Positions 7,143 to 15,696 of a stretch of 45,663 nt of DNA are shown here, piece after piece (the stretch's first letter is position 1; each line of letters starts with the position of its first letter). The position numbers and the translations under genes were made by a program. The stretch is from CAYNNQ01 sp964398785. GTDB taxonomy: Bacteria; Desulfobacterota; Desulfovibrionia; Desulfovibrionales; Desulfonatronovibrionaceae. The stretch lies in NCBI GenBank assembly GCA_964398785.1, contig CAYNNQ010000021.1:1-45663 (forward strand), written 5' to 3'. The notes beneath the pieces are model-generated. The model was not told the origin of the DNA, did no database searches, and saw only the letters and a program-made list of their open reading frames with translations.

Positions 7143-8629
7143 TTATACCTTCCTATCTGTTCCAAGAGTTTTTCTTCGCCCACTATCATTCCACAAGCGA
7201 CGATTCCAGAGATAACCGTCCCCAGGATCCCCGGAGCGATAACCCCCTGTCCGGCCAGAAAAAGTCCCTCTATCTTGGTCATGGGCAAAAGGGGGTACTG
7301 ATGCACAGCGCACTTCGTCCCGTAAAGTCCGCCGCAAGGATTACTACAGTAATCGCGGAAAGTAAGCGGAGTGGATGTAGCTATCGGCTGTAACCTCCCA
7401 CGAATTTCGGGTATCTCTTTGTATACTGCCTGAAGAAGCTTATCCGCCAGCCTGTTTTTAAAATCCTTATAGTCCGCCGGTCGATTGCCGGATAATGTTT
7501 CAATCCATTTTTCAAAACTGGAAAAAGAAGAAGGGGCAATTATTATCACCCCCGTCTTTCCATCCATTTCCTCGGTCATACTCAAATGCAGGCAGCTTGG
7601 CCCATTTTCATTTTCCAGGCCCACAAAGCGGAGCCAGCCTCGTCTCCGCAGGACCAGCCAATTGGGAACATTGAATATTTCTGGTTTCCTTCCCTCCAGA
7701 CGGGCATAAAGCACAAAACCGGAAACAGTCTCCTGCATGCCGGAAAACCTTTTCTGCTGTGCCGGTCGCAGCCCGCTATCTCCCAAAAGCTCCGGGAGGC
7801 GGAGCGGGCTGCCGGTATAAACACAGTTTTCGGCAGCCAAGACAAGACCATCGGCCAAACGCACGGAGCGGATGCGTCTCGAAGCGTCCAGTCCCAATTC
7901 CGTGGCCCGGCTAGAACAAAAAATATCCACCCCGTATTTCTTGAGACTGTTATGAAAAGCCCGGACAAGACTCCGACCGCCACCTTTGATATAGTGCACC
8001 GAACGTAGATAGGAAGCAAAGATCTGGGCATGGACCTGCATAGTAGCCTCGCTAGGTTCCACTCCGGCCAGGATCGCCGGGTAGGAAAAGACCGCCCGCA
8101 ATCCGGGATCGTCTACGTTCTCCCCCAAAAAATGTCCAACGCTTATGTCCTGTTGGATATACGATTCCAGACTGTTTTTCTTACCCCCCTTGAAGGTGAG
8201 ATATGGTGAGGATGTCCAGTAATTGGCGCATTCCCGAAAAAAATGCTCGACTTCCTCCCGGCGATGGGGATACATGCGCAAAAGATCCTGTCGGAGCCGA
8301 TCCGGCCCATAGGAAACAAAAAAATCATCCCCTAAATCGGGACCGCGCAATCCCAAAAATCCATCACTGGGGAGCTCTCCTCCCTCGAGTCCATCCTTAA
8401 GGCCCAGGAACCGAAAATAGGTATCCAGGACATGTCCCTCTCCCAGCTCCCCCACATAATGCACGCCAGTATCGAAAAATATGCCCTGCCTCTGAAACCC
8501 ACGCAGGGTTGGAGCAAGCATGGATGAGGACTCCACCAGAGCAACCCGGTGCTCCATTCTGGCCAGGGCTATTGCCGTAGTCATGCCGGCCGCTCCCCCG
8601 CCGATCACAACCGTATCATAACTGGACAT
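7127..8629 (-). CDS. FAD-dependent oxidoreductase, retinol saturase/carotenoid isomerase (CrtI)-like
   Basis: This 500-residue flavoprotein starts at the ATG giving MSSYDTVVIGGGAAG, with the FAD-binding GxGxxG at residues 10-15 followed by VALVESS. It overlaps the upstream ketosynthase stop by one base (TGATG). A further 18 in-frame codons upstream would remove that coupling. The C-terminal segment GLYGTKCAVHQYPLLPMTKI, then FLAGQGVIAPGILGTVISG, is characteristic of the phytoene desaturase superfamily, especially the retinol saturase and carotenoid isomerase branch. These enzymes reduce, oxidise or isomerise conjugated polyene double bonds. Placed between two ketosynthases and beside an ACP, it probably acts on an unsaturated acyl chain. 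No phytoene synthase or other carotenoid gene is nearby. Confidence 0.85.
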   Translation of the reverse strand: MSSYDTVVIGGGAAGMTTAIALARMEHRVALVESSSMLAPTLRGFQRQGIFFDTGVHYVGELGEGHVLDTYFRFLGLKDGLEGGELPSDGFLGLRGPDLGDDFFVSYGPDRLRQDLLRMYPHRREEVEHFFRECANYWTSSPYLTFKGGKKNSLESYIQQDISVGHFLGENVDDPGLRAVFSYPAILAGVEPSEATMQVHAQIFASYLRSVHYIKGGGRSLVRAFHNSLKKYGVDIFCSSRATELGLDASRRIRSVRLADGLVLAAENCVYTGSPLRLPELLGDSGLRPAQQKRFSGMQETVSGFVLYARLEGRKPEIFNVPNWLVLRRRGWLRFVGLENENGPSCLHLSMTEEMDGKTGVIIIAPSSFSSFEKWIETLSGNRPADYKDFKNRLADKLLQAVYKEIPEIRGRLQPIATSTPLTFRDYCSNPCGGLYGTKCAVHQYPLLPMTKIEGLFLAGQGVIAPGILGTVISGIVACGMIVGEEKLLEQIGRYKCKES

Positions 8630-9843
8630 CAAAACCCCAAAATCAAAGAACAGTTGCTTCCTCCAAAACCGGCGGAATTGCACATAACCCTTCTCGGCTT
8701 TTCCAGCACAGTTTCCGGGACTATATTCAGCCCTTCAGCCGCAGGGTCTGGAACACTGAAATTGATATTCGGAGCAACAAAAGCGTGTCTGGCCATCAGG
8801 CAGGAATAGACAACCTGGGAAGCACCGGCCATCCACAATTCATGCCCGGTCATGGACTTAAGGGAGGAAACCATGGGAGAGCAATCCGAAAAGACCCGGC
8901 GGATATTTTCCGCCTCTCCGGCATCCCCGGCCGGAGTAGAGGTGGCATGGGCGCAGACATAGTCAATATCACCCGGAGACAGGGCAGCATCCTCCAGGGC
9001 CTTGTCCATAGCTTGGGCCAATCCCGAAAAACTGGGGACTGAAAGATGATACCCATCCGAGGAGAAGCCATAACCTATAACCTCCCCCAGTACAGGACCG
9101 CCCCGGCGTCGGACCTCTTCCCGGTCCTCCAGTATAAGTGCTGCCGCCCCTCCGCTGGGCACCAATCCTTCCCTGGAGGCATCAAAGGGGCGACTGGCCC
9201 TTTCCGGATTTTCTGTATCCCGGGAAAATGCCCCCAGCCCGTCAAAACTACATGTGGATTCCCAGTTTATCTCCTGTGCCCCGCCGCAGACCACTTTCTT
9301 CTGTCGTCCCAGGGCAATCAGGTCATAAGCTTGGCCCACGGCGTTGCCACCGCTAGAGCATGCGGAGCTCACGGTCCAGCAGGCCCCCATGTTTCCCAAA
9401 AGGACATTCAGATTCATGGTTACAGTGGAGTTCATGGAACGGAAAATAGCCCCGCTACCGATGGACCCGGTTGCTCCCCTCTCTCTTAAAAGATCCACCT
9501 GTTCCGCGCATGCCCCGCAGGATGAATCCACGCCGAAGATCAGGCCGGTATCCCCATTTTGCAGATCCTGTTCTTGCAGACCGGATTCCTGCATGGCCTC
9601 AAGGACTGCGGCATACGCCTGCACCCCGAATTCGGGCAGAGTTTTCCTCTGTTTGCGATTTAGGTACGCGGCGGGTCTGAATCCTTCAATCTTTCCCGTC
9701 AAGGGACTGAAAAAACCAAGCTTCTCCCGTTCGGAATCGATCCCGATCCCGGAAAGGCCGTGATACAGGGATTCGGCCACGGCCTGCTTCCCGATGCCGA
9801 TGCTGGAGACGATTCCCGTCCCGGTTATTACTACCCGCTTCAT
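8629..9843 (-). CDS. Beta-ketoacyl-ACP synthase (FabF-like), third copy of the locus
   Basis: This 404-residue ketosynthase has Cys162 in SSACSSGGNA, His299 in CAHATSTPAGD and His334 in MTGHELWMAGA, so it is predicted active. The region after the second histidine (GHELWMAGASQVV) departs from the usual GHT-GAAGA seen in the first copy, hinting at changed specificity. A GCGGGA site precedes the ATG. The gene is separated from the FabG gene upstream by 212 bases, in which no gene is seen. It shares one base with the downstream oxidoreductase start (TGATG). Whether it has its own promoter in that gap is unclear. Confidence 0.92.
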   Translation of the reverse strand: MKRVVITGTGIVSSIGIGKQAVAESLYHGLSGIGIDSEREKLGFFSPLTGKIEGFRPAAYLNRKQRKTLPEFGVQAYAAVLEAMQESGLQEQDLQNGDTGLIFGVDSSCGACAEQVDLLRERGATGSIGSGAIFRSMNSTVTMNLNVLLGNMGACWTVSSACSSGGNAVGQAYDLIALGRQKKVVCGGAQEINWESTCSFDGLGAFSRDTENPERASRPFDASREGLVPSGGAAALILEDREEVRRRGGPVLGEVIGYGFSSDGYHLSVPSFSGLAQAMDKALEDAALSPGDIDYVCAHATSTPAGDAGEAENIRRVFSDCSPMVSSLKSMTGHELWMAGASQVVYSCLMARHAFVAPNINFSVPDPAAEGLNIVPETVLEKPRRVMCNSAGFGGSNCSLILGF

Positions 9844-10055
9844 GATTCCCGCTTATTTATTGCCATATTTATCCGAACGCGGCCTAAGCCGACGACTCGG
9901 TGTTTTATAAAAATTATGCTGAATAATTACATTGCAATTACGTTTTTACAGGTGTGTTTGCAGGACAACATTATCAAAATACGCCCCAGTTCAAGGCTCA
10001 ATGCAAGCCCAACGTCTTTTTTAGTCCTTATGCCGGGATATTGAAGGCCACAAAA

Positions 10056-10784
10056 TCAGGTATGGACTCCGCCGTTAACGGAAATTACTTCTCCTGTAAT
10101 GTACCCGGCCCGCTGGGAACACAAAAACGAAACCACGCCGGCCACTTCCTCCGGTTTGCCGAAACGCCTGAGTGGTATCCGGTTTAAAATCTCTTCTTGG
10201 GACAATTCCTCAAGCATTCCGGTATCAATAAACCCCGGCGCAACAGCATTGACCAATATATTGCGTTTGGCCACTTCCACGGCCAGAGACCGCGTGGCCC
10301 CGATAAGCCCAGACTTGGCCGCGGAATAGTTCACCTGCCCCGGCACACCGGTCTCTCCGGATGTAGAGGCTATATTGACTATCCGTCCCTCTTTGCGTCT
10401 GAGCATCTTTTCCACCACCGGCTTGGTTACATTGTAGAACCCTTCCAGATGCACCTGCAAAACATCCTTCCAGTCCTTTTCCTTCATCCATACCAAAAGT
10501 GTATCCCGATTGAATCCGGCGTTATTCACCAACGCATACGGGATGTCTTGTTCCAGACGGGGTTGAAGGGCCTCTCGCGTTTCATCCCCGTCGGCAACAT
10601 CAAACCCCATAATTTCGCATTTACGGCCCATTTCCCGAATATCTGCAGCAACTTCCTCGGCTGCGGAAAGATTACTTTTGTAATTTAGCCAAATATCGAA
10701 TCCATCTGCAGCCAGCGCCCGGGCTGTAGCCGCACCAATGCCCTTGCTTGCGCCGGTTATCAAAGCTATACGTTCACTTCCCAT
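10056..10784 (-). CDS. 3-oxoacyl-ACP reductase (FabG-like SDR)
   Basis: This 242-residue short-chain dehydrogenase reduces beta-ketoacyl-ACP to beta-hydroxyacyl-ACP with NADPH. Visible motifs are TGASKGIG (10-17), NNAG (87-90), catalytic Ser140, Tyr153 and Lys157 (NYSAAK), and PGFIDT. The start used has AAGGGGTGG seven bases upstream. A 30-codon in-frame extension has no ribosome site and lacks SDR-like sequence. It leads the minus-strand lipid operon. Together with the ketosynthases it supplies the first two steps of each elongation cycle. No dehydratase gene is seen, so the next step would have to come from housekeeping FabZ/FabA or from outside the window. Confidence 0.92.
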   Translation of the reverse strand: MGSERIALITGASKGIGAATARALAADGFDIWLNYKSNLSAAEEVAADIREMGRKCEIMGFDVADGDETREALQPRLEQDIPYALVNNAGFNRDTLLVWMKEKDWKDVLQVHLEGFYNVTKPVVEKMLRRKEGRIVNIASTSGETGVPGQVNYSAAKSGLIGATRSLAVEVAKRNILVNAVAPGFIDTGMLEELSQEEILNRIPLRRFGKPEEVAGVVSFLCSQRAGYITGEVISVNGGVHT

Positions 10785-10929
10785 TTTATGCCACCCCTTG
10801 ACCACAGAATTTATACAATTAAAATAGAGGGATATCTGTTTATAATTGTTTATCACTTCCACTTGTAGTGACAAAAGTTTATAATACGGATAGGGTGTTT
10901 AGTCAAAATTTCAATATGAGCAACAAGAT
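10785..10929. promoter_or_regulatory. Divergent promoter region between the two lipid operons
   Basis: This 145-base AT-rich spacer separates the minus-strand FabG operon from the plus-strand radical SAM operon, so both must be driven from here. A TATAAT at 10880-10885 is placed to serve the plus strand, but no good -35 accompanies it. On the minus strand TTGTCA lies at 10875-10870 with AT-rich DNA downstream. No operator palindrome is convincing. Confidence 0.5.
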
Positions 10930-12216
10930 ATGAAACTAAAACTTATTTATCCCAGCTGGCCCAAGCTGCGGAATCAAACCAAATTTGACCTTCCCCCGCA
11001 CGGTCCGGTGGTTATGGCCACCACTGTCCCTAAAGAAGTACAAATCCGGTTCACTGACGAAAACATTCAGGATATAGACTTTGAAGAAAAAGCGGATCTG
11101 GTGGCCATTTCCGTAATGCTCACCTGCCAACTCCCCCGGGCCTTTGAAATAGCCGCGGAATTCAGGGAAAGGGGAATACCCGTTCTTTTCGGGGGGATTT
11201 CCACCACCCTGCACAAGGAAGAAGTCAGCCGGCATGCGGACAGCATTTTTCTGGGGGAAACAGAGGGGAGATTCGCGGAGGTAATCCAGGATTTCCTAAG
11301 CAATCGCCTGAAAAAAGTATACGATTATTCCCGGCAACATCCGGACATGGCTCTTGTGGAAACCGCCCGCAGAGATATCTTGCAACGGGAACTATATAAT
11401 TATCGGGGTGTACAGATGGTGGATCTGGTACATGCCTCGAGGGGGTGCCGCTTCAATTGCTTTCCCTGTTGCTCCCGCTACCTGGGCGGGAAAAAACACC
11501 GCCCCCGTCCTCTATCCAAAGTTGTTCAAGAAATGGAATCCATACCCAATAACCGCCTTTTTTTGGTAGACAACTCCCTGGCCCAGAACAAAAAATGGTT
11601 GCGGGAACTCTTTACCGCAATACAGCCTTTAAAAAAGAAATGGATATCCCACCCGGTATTTTACGACCCGGAAATAATCAATCTGGCGGCAAAGGCCGGT
11701 TGCTGGTATGTTTATCAGGCAATTATAGACACCTCGGAAAAAACCAAAGAACGTATCAAAATGCTCAAGGACCACGGAATCGGAATTGAGGGAACCATTC
11801 TCTTGGGAACCGATGACCACGACGAATCATATATAAAAAGGCTGGTCGATTTCCTTCTGGAAAACGAATTGGACCTGGCCGAGTTCACCATACTCACCCC
11901 TTTCCCGCATACACCGATTCGCAGGCAGTTCGAAGCCGAGGGTCGGATTCTTTCCAACGAATGGATCAAATACACCACGGACCAGGTGGTTTTCCAGCCG
12001 GCGAAAATGACCGTGGATAAATTACAGGAGCTATACGATTATGCCTGGGATACATTTTACGGCAAGGGGGGACAACAATTGAGGATGGCTCAACTCCTGA
12101 GAAAAGTTATAGAGAAGGAAAAAACAGACGGCACCTATCGCCGCTACGATCCTCCCCAAGGGAATGCGAACTACAGTAGCCTGGACACAGAGCAAAAAAC
12201 ATCAGCAATGGATTAA
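10930..12216 (+). CDS. B12-binding-type radical SAM protein
   Basis: This 428-residue protein has an N-terminal Rossmann-like region (about 1-125, with LVAISVMLTCQ and VLFGGISTTL) resembling cobalamin-binding domains. A radical SAM core follows with the 4Fe-4S motif GCRFNCFPCC (Cys173, Cys177, Cys180) and a TIM-barrel segment including GIEGTILLGTDDH. Such enzymes make a 5'-deoxyadenosyl radical and carry out methylations, cyclisations or rearrangements on unactivated carbons. The N-terminal domain lacks an obvious DxHxxG cobalamin ligand motif, so cobalamin may be bound base-off or not at all. It is first in a plus operon with a radical SAM-acyltransferase fusion and an ACP, suggesting a lipid or acyl-chain substrate. 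The reaction is unknown. Confidence 0.82.
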   Translation: MKLKLIYPSWPKLRNQTKFDLPPHGPVVMATTVPKEVQIRFTDENIQDIDFEEKADLVAISVMLTCQLPRAFEIAAEFRERGIPVLFGGISTTLHKEEVSRHADSIFLGETEGRFAEVIQDFLSNRLKKVYDYSRQHPDMALVETARRDILQRELYNYRGVQMVDLVHASRGCRFNCFPCCSRYLGGKKHRPRPLSKVVQEMESIPNNRLFLVDNSLAQNKKWLRELFTAIQPLKKKWISHPVFYDPEIINLAAKAGCWYVYQAIIDTSEKTKERIKMLKDHGIGIEGTILLGTDDHDESYIKRLVDFLLENELDLAEFTILTPFPHTPIRRQFEAEGRILSNEWIKYTTDQVVFQPAKMTVDKLQELYDYAWDTFYGKGGQQLRMAQLLRKVIEKEKTDGTYRRYDPPQGNANYSSLDTEQKTSAMD

Positions 12217-12242
12217 ACCCAAACTCCCTGCATCCTTATTAC

Positions 12243-14585
12243 ATGGACAACAAAAGAATACTTCTGGTCCATCCATTGGGCTACGATTCTATATACGCGG
12301 GCCAGGACGTGGCCAGGCTGGCCAATCTCATGCCGCCTTTGGGTCTGGCCTCTCTGGCTTCCTATCTGGAAAACAACGGTCTGCGCGCGGATATTTTGGA
12401 CTGCTTTGCCCATCCGGACTGCCTGGACAGAATGAACAGCTATCTCCGCGAATATCGCCCCAGATTTATCGGCCTGACCTGCACTACATCGGCGTTCCCC
12501 AACTCAGTCCAAATCATCCAGAGAGCCAAACAGATACTCCCGGAAATCAGATCCGTAGTCGGCGGAGCGCACCCTTCTGCTCTAAAAGAAGAAGCCCTTC
12601 GGGACAGCCCGGATGTGGACTATGCCGTAGTGGGCGAGGGAGAAAAGCCACTAAAGAGACTGCTCCAACGGACGGAAAAAGAAGCACACCTCATTCCTGG
12701 TATATGTTATCACGGCCATAACGGTCCGGTATTTAACGGGACGCAAACAGATCTGGTCCAACTGGACGATCTCCCTTTCCCTGCCTATGATAAATTACCC
12801 GGTTTCCCGGATACCTATACTCTGCCGGTATTCAATTATCCCCGCCGCCCAAACACCAGTTGCATATCCAGCCGCGGATGCCCGTACAAGTGCTCCTACT
12901 GCGACCGTTCCGTGTTTGGATCCAGTTTCCGGTACAACTCCGCCGGATATCTCTATGCACATATGCGCTATCTCCACAACCGCTGGGGGATCAGACATAT
13001 AAATTTCTATGACGACCAGTTCACTTTGAATCGCGGGCGGGTAGCGGAACTATGCACCATGCTCATGGACCATCCCTTGGGTATGACCTTTAACTGTGCG
13101 GCCAGGGCGGAACACGTGGATCCGGAGCTTTTGGAGATGATGAAAGACGCCGGATGCTGGATGATAAGCCTGGGCATAGAAAACGGCAATCAAAAACTGC
13201 TTTCCAAGCACAGGCAAAATGCCAATCTGGATATGGTCGCCCGCACTGTAAAGGATATAAAAAAGGCCGGCATAAGAGCAAAAGGCCTATTCATGCTCGG
13301 ACTGCCCGGTGAAACGGAAAAGACAATCAAAGAGACCAAAACCTATGCACATTCACTTAACCTGGACGACCTAAATCTAGCCAAGTTCACCCCCTTTCCA
13401 GGCTCCCCACTTTATAAAGACATACATATCCACGGCAAATTCGAGGAAGACTATGCCCGAATGGACTGCATGCATTTCTTATTCATACCCCAAGGACTAT
13501 CGGAACAATTCTTGGAAGACAAATTCCAGGAATTTTACAAAGAACATTTCACCCGCCCCCGCACTCTATACAACTACTTGTCCATGCTCTGGAAATCCCC
13601 GGACAGCTGGAAGAGATTCATCCTCTCTCTGCCGGATTTCCTTAAATTCGCCCATCAGGGAAACCGGATGAGCGCGGAGGCCTCCTCACATAAGCGCAAC
13701 TGGGACAGCAAAAGTCTAGGTGGAGAATGGCAGCACCGTTTCTTTTATGCCCTAATTCGGACGTTAGGTGTTCGCCCGGCCTATGCTTTTCTTTACCCGG
13801 TCACTCTGTGGTACGTTCTTCTTCACCCCAGTGTACGCCGCAGAATCAGACCTTACCTTAAACACCGCTTCCCGGAAAAAAAAGCCATCCCCAGACTCTT
13901 CGCCACCTACCGTTTGAGTTTGAACTTTGCCCAAATATTGGTGGATCGTGCAGCTATAGGCATTCTGGGGTCCAGCAGATTCAAAATAGATTTTCCGGAA
14001 AGAGAAAAGTTCCGGGAAATAGCGCATCAGGGTAAGGGGGCGGTATTGATCAATACCCACGCAGGCTCCTGGCAGGTAGCCATAGCCGCTTTGGAACTTT
14101 TGTCCACGCCAATATCCATGCTTATGCAAAAAGACCGGAAAGATGTGGATCGCCCATACTACAGCCACCGCCAACAAGAAAGTCCGTACAGGACCATCGA
14201 TCCGAGCAAAGGGAGTGAAGCCATGCTGGAGATGTTCAACTCCCTGAAAAAAGGTGAAATACTGGGAGTCATGGGCGACCGGGCCTTTGGTAATGACAAA
14301 AACCTGGTCGATGTTGATTTTTTGGGGAAAAAGGCTTGGCTGCCATTTAGCCCGTATAAGCTGGCTTCCTCCACCGGAGCACCGTGTATGGTTCTCTTAA
14401 CGCACAGAACCGGATATCTGCATTATACAGTCCGATTGGCCCGGGTGATTGATGTCCCCAGGGACCTGGGCCGCCAGCCGGGAAATTTCCGGGAATACGC
14501 CCAAGAATATACACATACCCTGGAAGAATTTGTAAAAAAACATCCTTGGCAATTCTTCAACTTCTACGACATGTGGGAAAAATAA
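12243..14585 (+). CDS. Fusion of a B12-binding-type radical SAM domain with an LpxL/HtrB-like lysophospholipid acyltransferase
   Basis: This 780-residue protein has three parts. Residues 1-150 are a cobalamin-binding-like Rossmann domain (GLTCTTSAFPNS, VVGGAHPS, VVGEGE). Residues about 200-440 are a radical SAM core with CPYKCSYC (Cys213, Cys217, Cys220), GIENGN and a GLPGETEKT segment. Residues about 495-780 match LPLAT acyltransferases of the lipid A acyltransferase type (VLINTHAGSWQVA, GVMGDRAFG, KLASSTGAPCMVLL). In that domain the expected HX4D/E catalytic pair reads HX4Q (His606, Gln611). No frameshift or stop separates the parts, so it is a true fusion. It links radical chemistry directly to acyl transfer and is followed 25 bases later by an ACP gene. 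Confidence 0.87.
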   Translation: MDNKRILLVHPLGYDSIYAGQDVARLANLMPPLGLASLASYLENNGLRADILDCFAHPDCLDRMNSYLREYRPRFIGLTCTTSAFPNSVQIIQRAKQILPEIRSVVGGAHPSALKEEALRDSPDVDYAVVGEGEKPLKRLLQRTEKEAHLIPGICYHGHNGPVFNGTQTDLVQLDDLPFPAYDKLPGFPDTYTLPVFNYPRRPNTSCISSRGCPYKCSYCDRSVFGSSFRYNSAGYLYAHMRYLHNRWGIRHINFYDDQFTLNRGRVAELCTMLMDHPLGMTFNCAARAEHVDPELLEMMKDAGCWMISLGIENGNQKLLSKHRQNANLDMVARTVKDIKKAGIRAKGLFMLGLPGETEKTIKETKTYAHSLNLDDLNLAKFTPFPGSPLYKDIHIHGKFEEDYARMDCMHFLFIPQGLSEQFLEDKFQEFYKEHFTRPRTLYNYLSMLWKSPDSWKRFILSLPDFLKFAHQGNRMSAEASSHKRNWDSKSLGGEWQHRFFYALIRTLGVRPAYAFLYPVTLWYVLLHPSVRRRIRPYLKHRFPEKKAIPRLFATYRLSLNFAQILVDRAAIGILGSSRFKIDFPEREKFREIAHQGKGAVLINTHAGSWQVAIAALELLSTPISMLMQKDRKDVDRPYYSHRQQESPYRTIDPSKGSEAMLEMFNSLKKGEILGVMGDRAFGNDKNLVDVDFLGKKAWLPFSPYKLASSTGAPCMVLLTHRTGYLHYTVRLARVIDVPRDLGRQPGNFREYAQEYTHTLEEFVKKHPWQFFNFYDMWEK

Positions 14586-14610
14586 TCATGTACAAAATAG
14601 CGGGGAAAAA

Positions 14611-14865
14611 ATGGAGATCAAGACTCAGCTAAAGGAAAAATTAATCGAAGGACTCAACCTGGAAGACATCCGGCCGGAGGATATAATGGATGACCAGCCG
14701 CTTTTCGGGGAAGGACTGGGACTGGACTCCCTGGATGCAGTGGAGTTGGTAGTCATAATCCAGAAGAATTTCGGGGTGGAGATAAGCGATATGGAACAGG
14801 GGAGGCAGGCATTCGCCTCGATTAACGCCCTGGCCGAATTCATAGAAATCAACCAATCCCACTAA
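14611..14865 (+). CDS. Acyl carrier protein, second of the locus
   Basis: This 84-residue carrier protein has the phosphopantetheine site GLGLDSLDAVEL with Ser40 and the usual acidic helix II-III. A GGGG site precedes the ATG. It lies 25 bases after the radical SAM-acyltransferase fusion in the same operon. The LFGEGLGLDSLDAVELVV pattern is typical of ACPs dedicated to aryl-polyene or other specialised fatty acid systems rather than housekeeping AcpP. It probably presents the chain to the fusion enzyme. No terminator is obvious in the 67-base gap to the convergent gene. Confidence 0.92.
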   Translation: MEIKTQLKEKLIEGLNLEDIRPEDIMDDQPLFGEGLGLDSLDAVELVVIIQKNFGVEISDMEQGRQAFASINALAEFIEINQSH

Positions 14866-14932
14866 ACCAATAAGCCACACAACTATAACATCAATTTAAA
14901 TGAGGCCGGAATTTTCCCTGCCCAACCATAAA

Positions 14933-15583
14933 TTAATTCTGAAAGAGACTAGCTTTTATTTCCGGAGACATAAGAAGCACTTTCAATTTTTCTTTTAAGG
15001 CTTTGGGTACTACCGTAGTGGCATGAGATGGCGGATTTATGAAATTTCCACCCAAATCATCTTCGCCTTGAATACGTTTTTCGGCCAATTCCTTACCTTC
15101 TTTTGAAAAAACCTTGATCTCAAGATTATAATACAAGCCGACATTTACCATAGTATCGCTTTTCCATTGATATATAGTTAAAAGTAATAATCTATCGGCC
15201 TCTTTTTTCATAAGAATATTTTTTACTTCCAAGACGGTTTGGGAATGGTCCGTATAAACGGGCTTTGCCTCAAACCCTGTTTTTTGAAGAGCCTTACTAA
15301 GTGCATTTACTATATCAGAAGATAAAGGTCTTCCACTTTGAGTTTCAACATCAAAAGGATTGCCGTATCCCCCTCTCTGCAAGCCAATAAAATTAGGCTC
15401 CTTATCGCTATTTACAATAAATGAACGCTTATCCAGAGCAGCAACGCCAACTTCCCCTTCTGCTTTGGAATGCAAGTTAGGGTGAGCAGAATGCATGGCG
15501 TATTTATTGCCTATAGCACAAGCACTGATTGAGAACAGAAACATCGTGGCCAAAATATACTTGATTATTTTTTTCAAATCCAT
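14933..15583 (-). CDS. Hypothetical lipoprotein
   Basis: This 216-residue protein starts at the ATG of MDLKKIIKYILATMF, preceded by GGAG nine bases upstream. A GTG four codons earlier is also open but lacks such a site. The signal peptide ends in a lipobox SISAC, so it is probably lipid-anchored. The mature part is a mixed alpha/beta domain with VGVAALDKRSFIV, LSKALQKTGFEAKPVY and a C-terminal PKALKEKLKVLLMS. It recalls putative lipoproteins with a two-strand/helix core, but I cannot give a family. It reads toward the lipid operon and is somewhat AT-richer than its neighbours. Function unknown. Confidence 0.7.
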   Translation of the reverse strand: MDLKKIIKYILATMFLFSISACAIGNKYAMHSAHPNLHSKAEGEVGVAALDKRSFIVNSDKEPNFIGLQRGGYGNPFDVETQSGRPLSSDIVNALSKALQKTGFEAKPVYTDHSQTVLEVKNILMKKEADRLLLLTIYQWKSDTMVNVGLYYNLEIKVFSKEGKELAEKRIQGEDDLGGNFINPPSHATTVVPKALKEKLKVLLMSPEIKASLFQN

Positions 15584-15635
15584 CTGCCACTCCACTTATC
15601 TATAAAACCACATAAACAAAATATTTCCAAAATAG

Positions 15636-15671
15636 AAAAACCCGCCTCGCCAAAAAAGCGAAGCGGGTTTT
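15636..15671. terminator. Rho-independent terminator downstream of the RRM protein gene
   Basis: A 10-bp stem with one mismatch (CCCGCCTCGC against GCGAAGCGGG) encloses a 7-nt loop of CAAAAAA. On the minus strand it is followed by TTTTT, and on the plus strand by TTTT. It lies 26 bases past the stop of the RRM gene. Confidence 0.88.
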
Positions 15672-15696
15672 GGAAACAGAATATGAAAAACGCCTC

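Noticed and set aside
6240..7301. A 353-codon open frame on the plus strand
   Set aside because: Antisense to a ketosynthase with a complete catalytic triad. Low-complexity Gly/Pro/His content.
974..14865. Calling the locus a complete aryl-polyene cluster
   Set aside because: No dehydratase, exporter, lipoprotein carrier or thioesterase is visible, and radical SAM and CrtI-like genes are not standard members.
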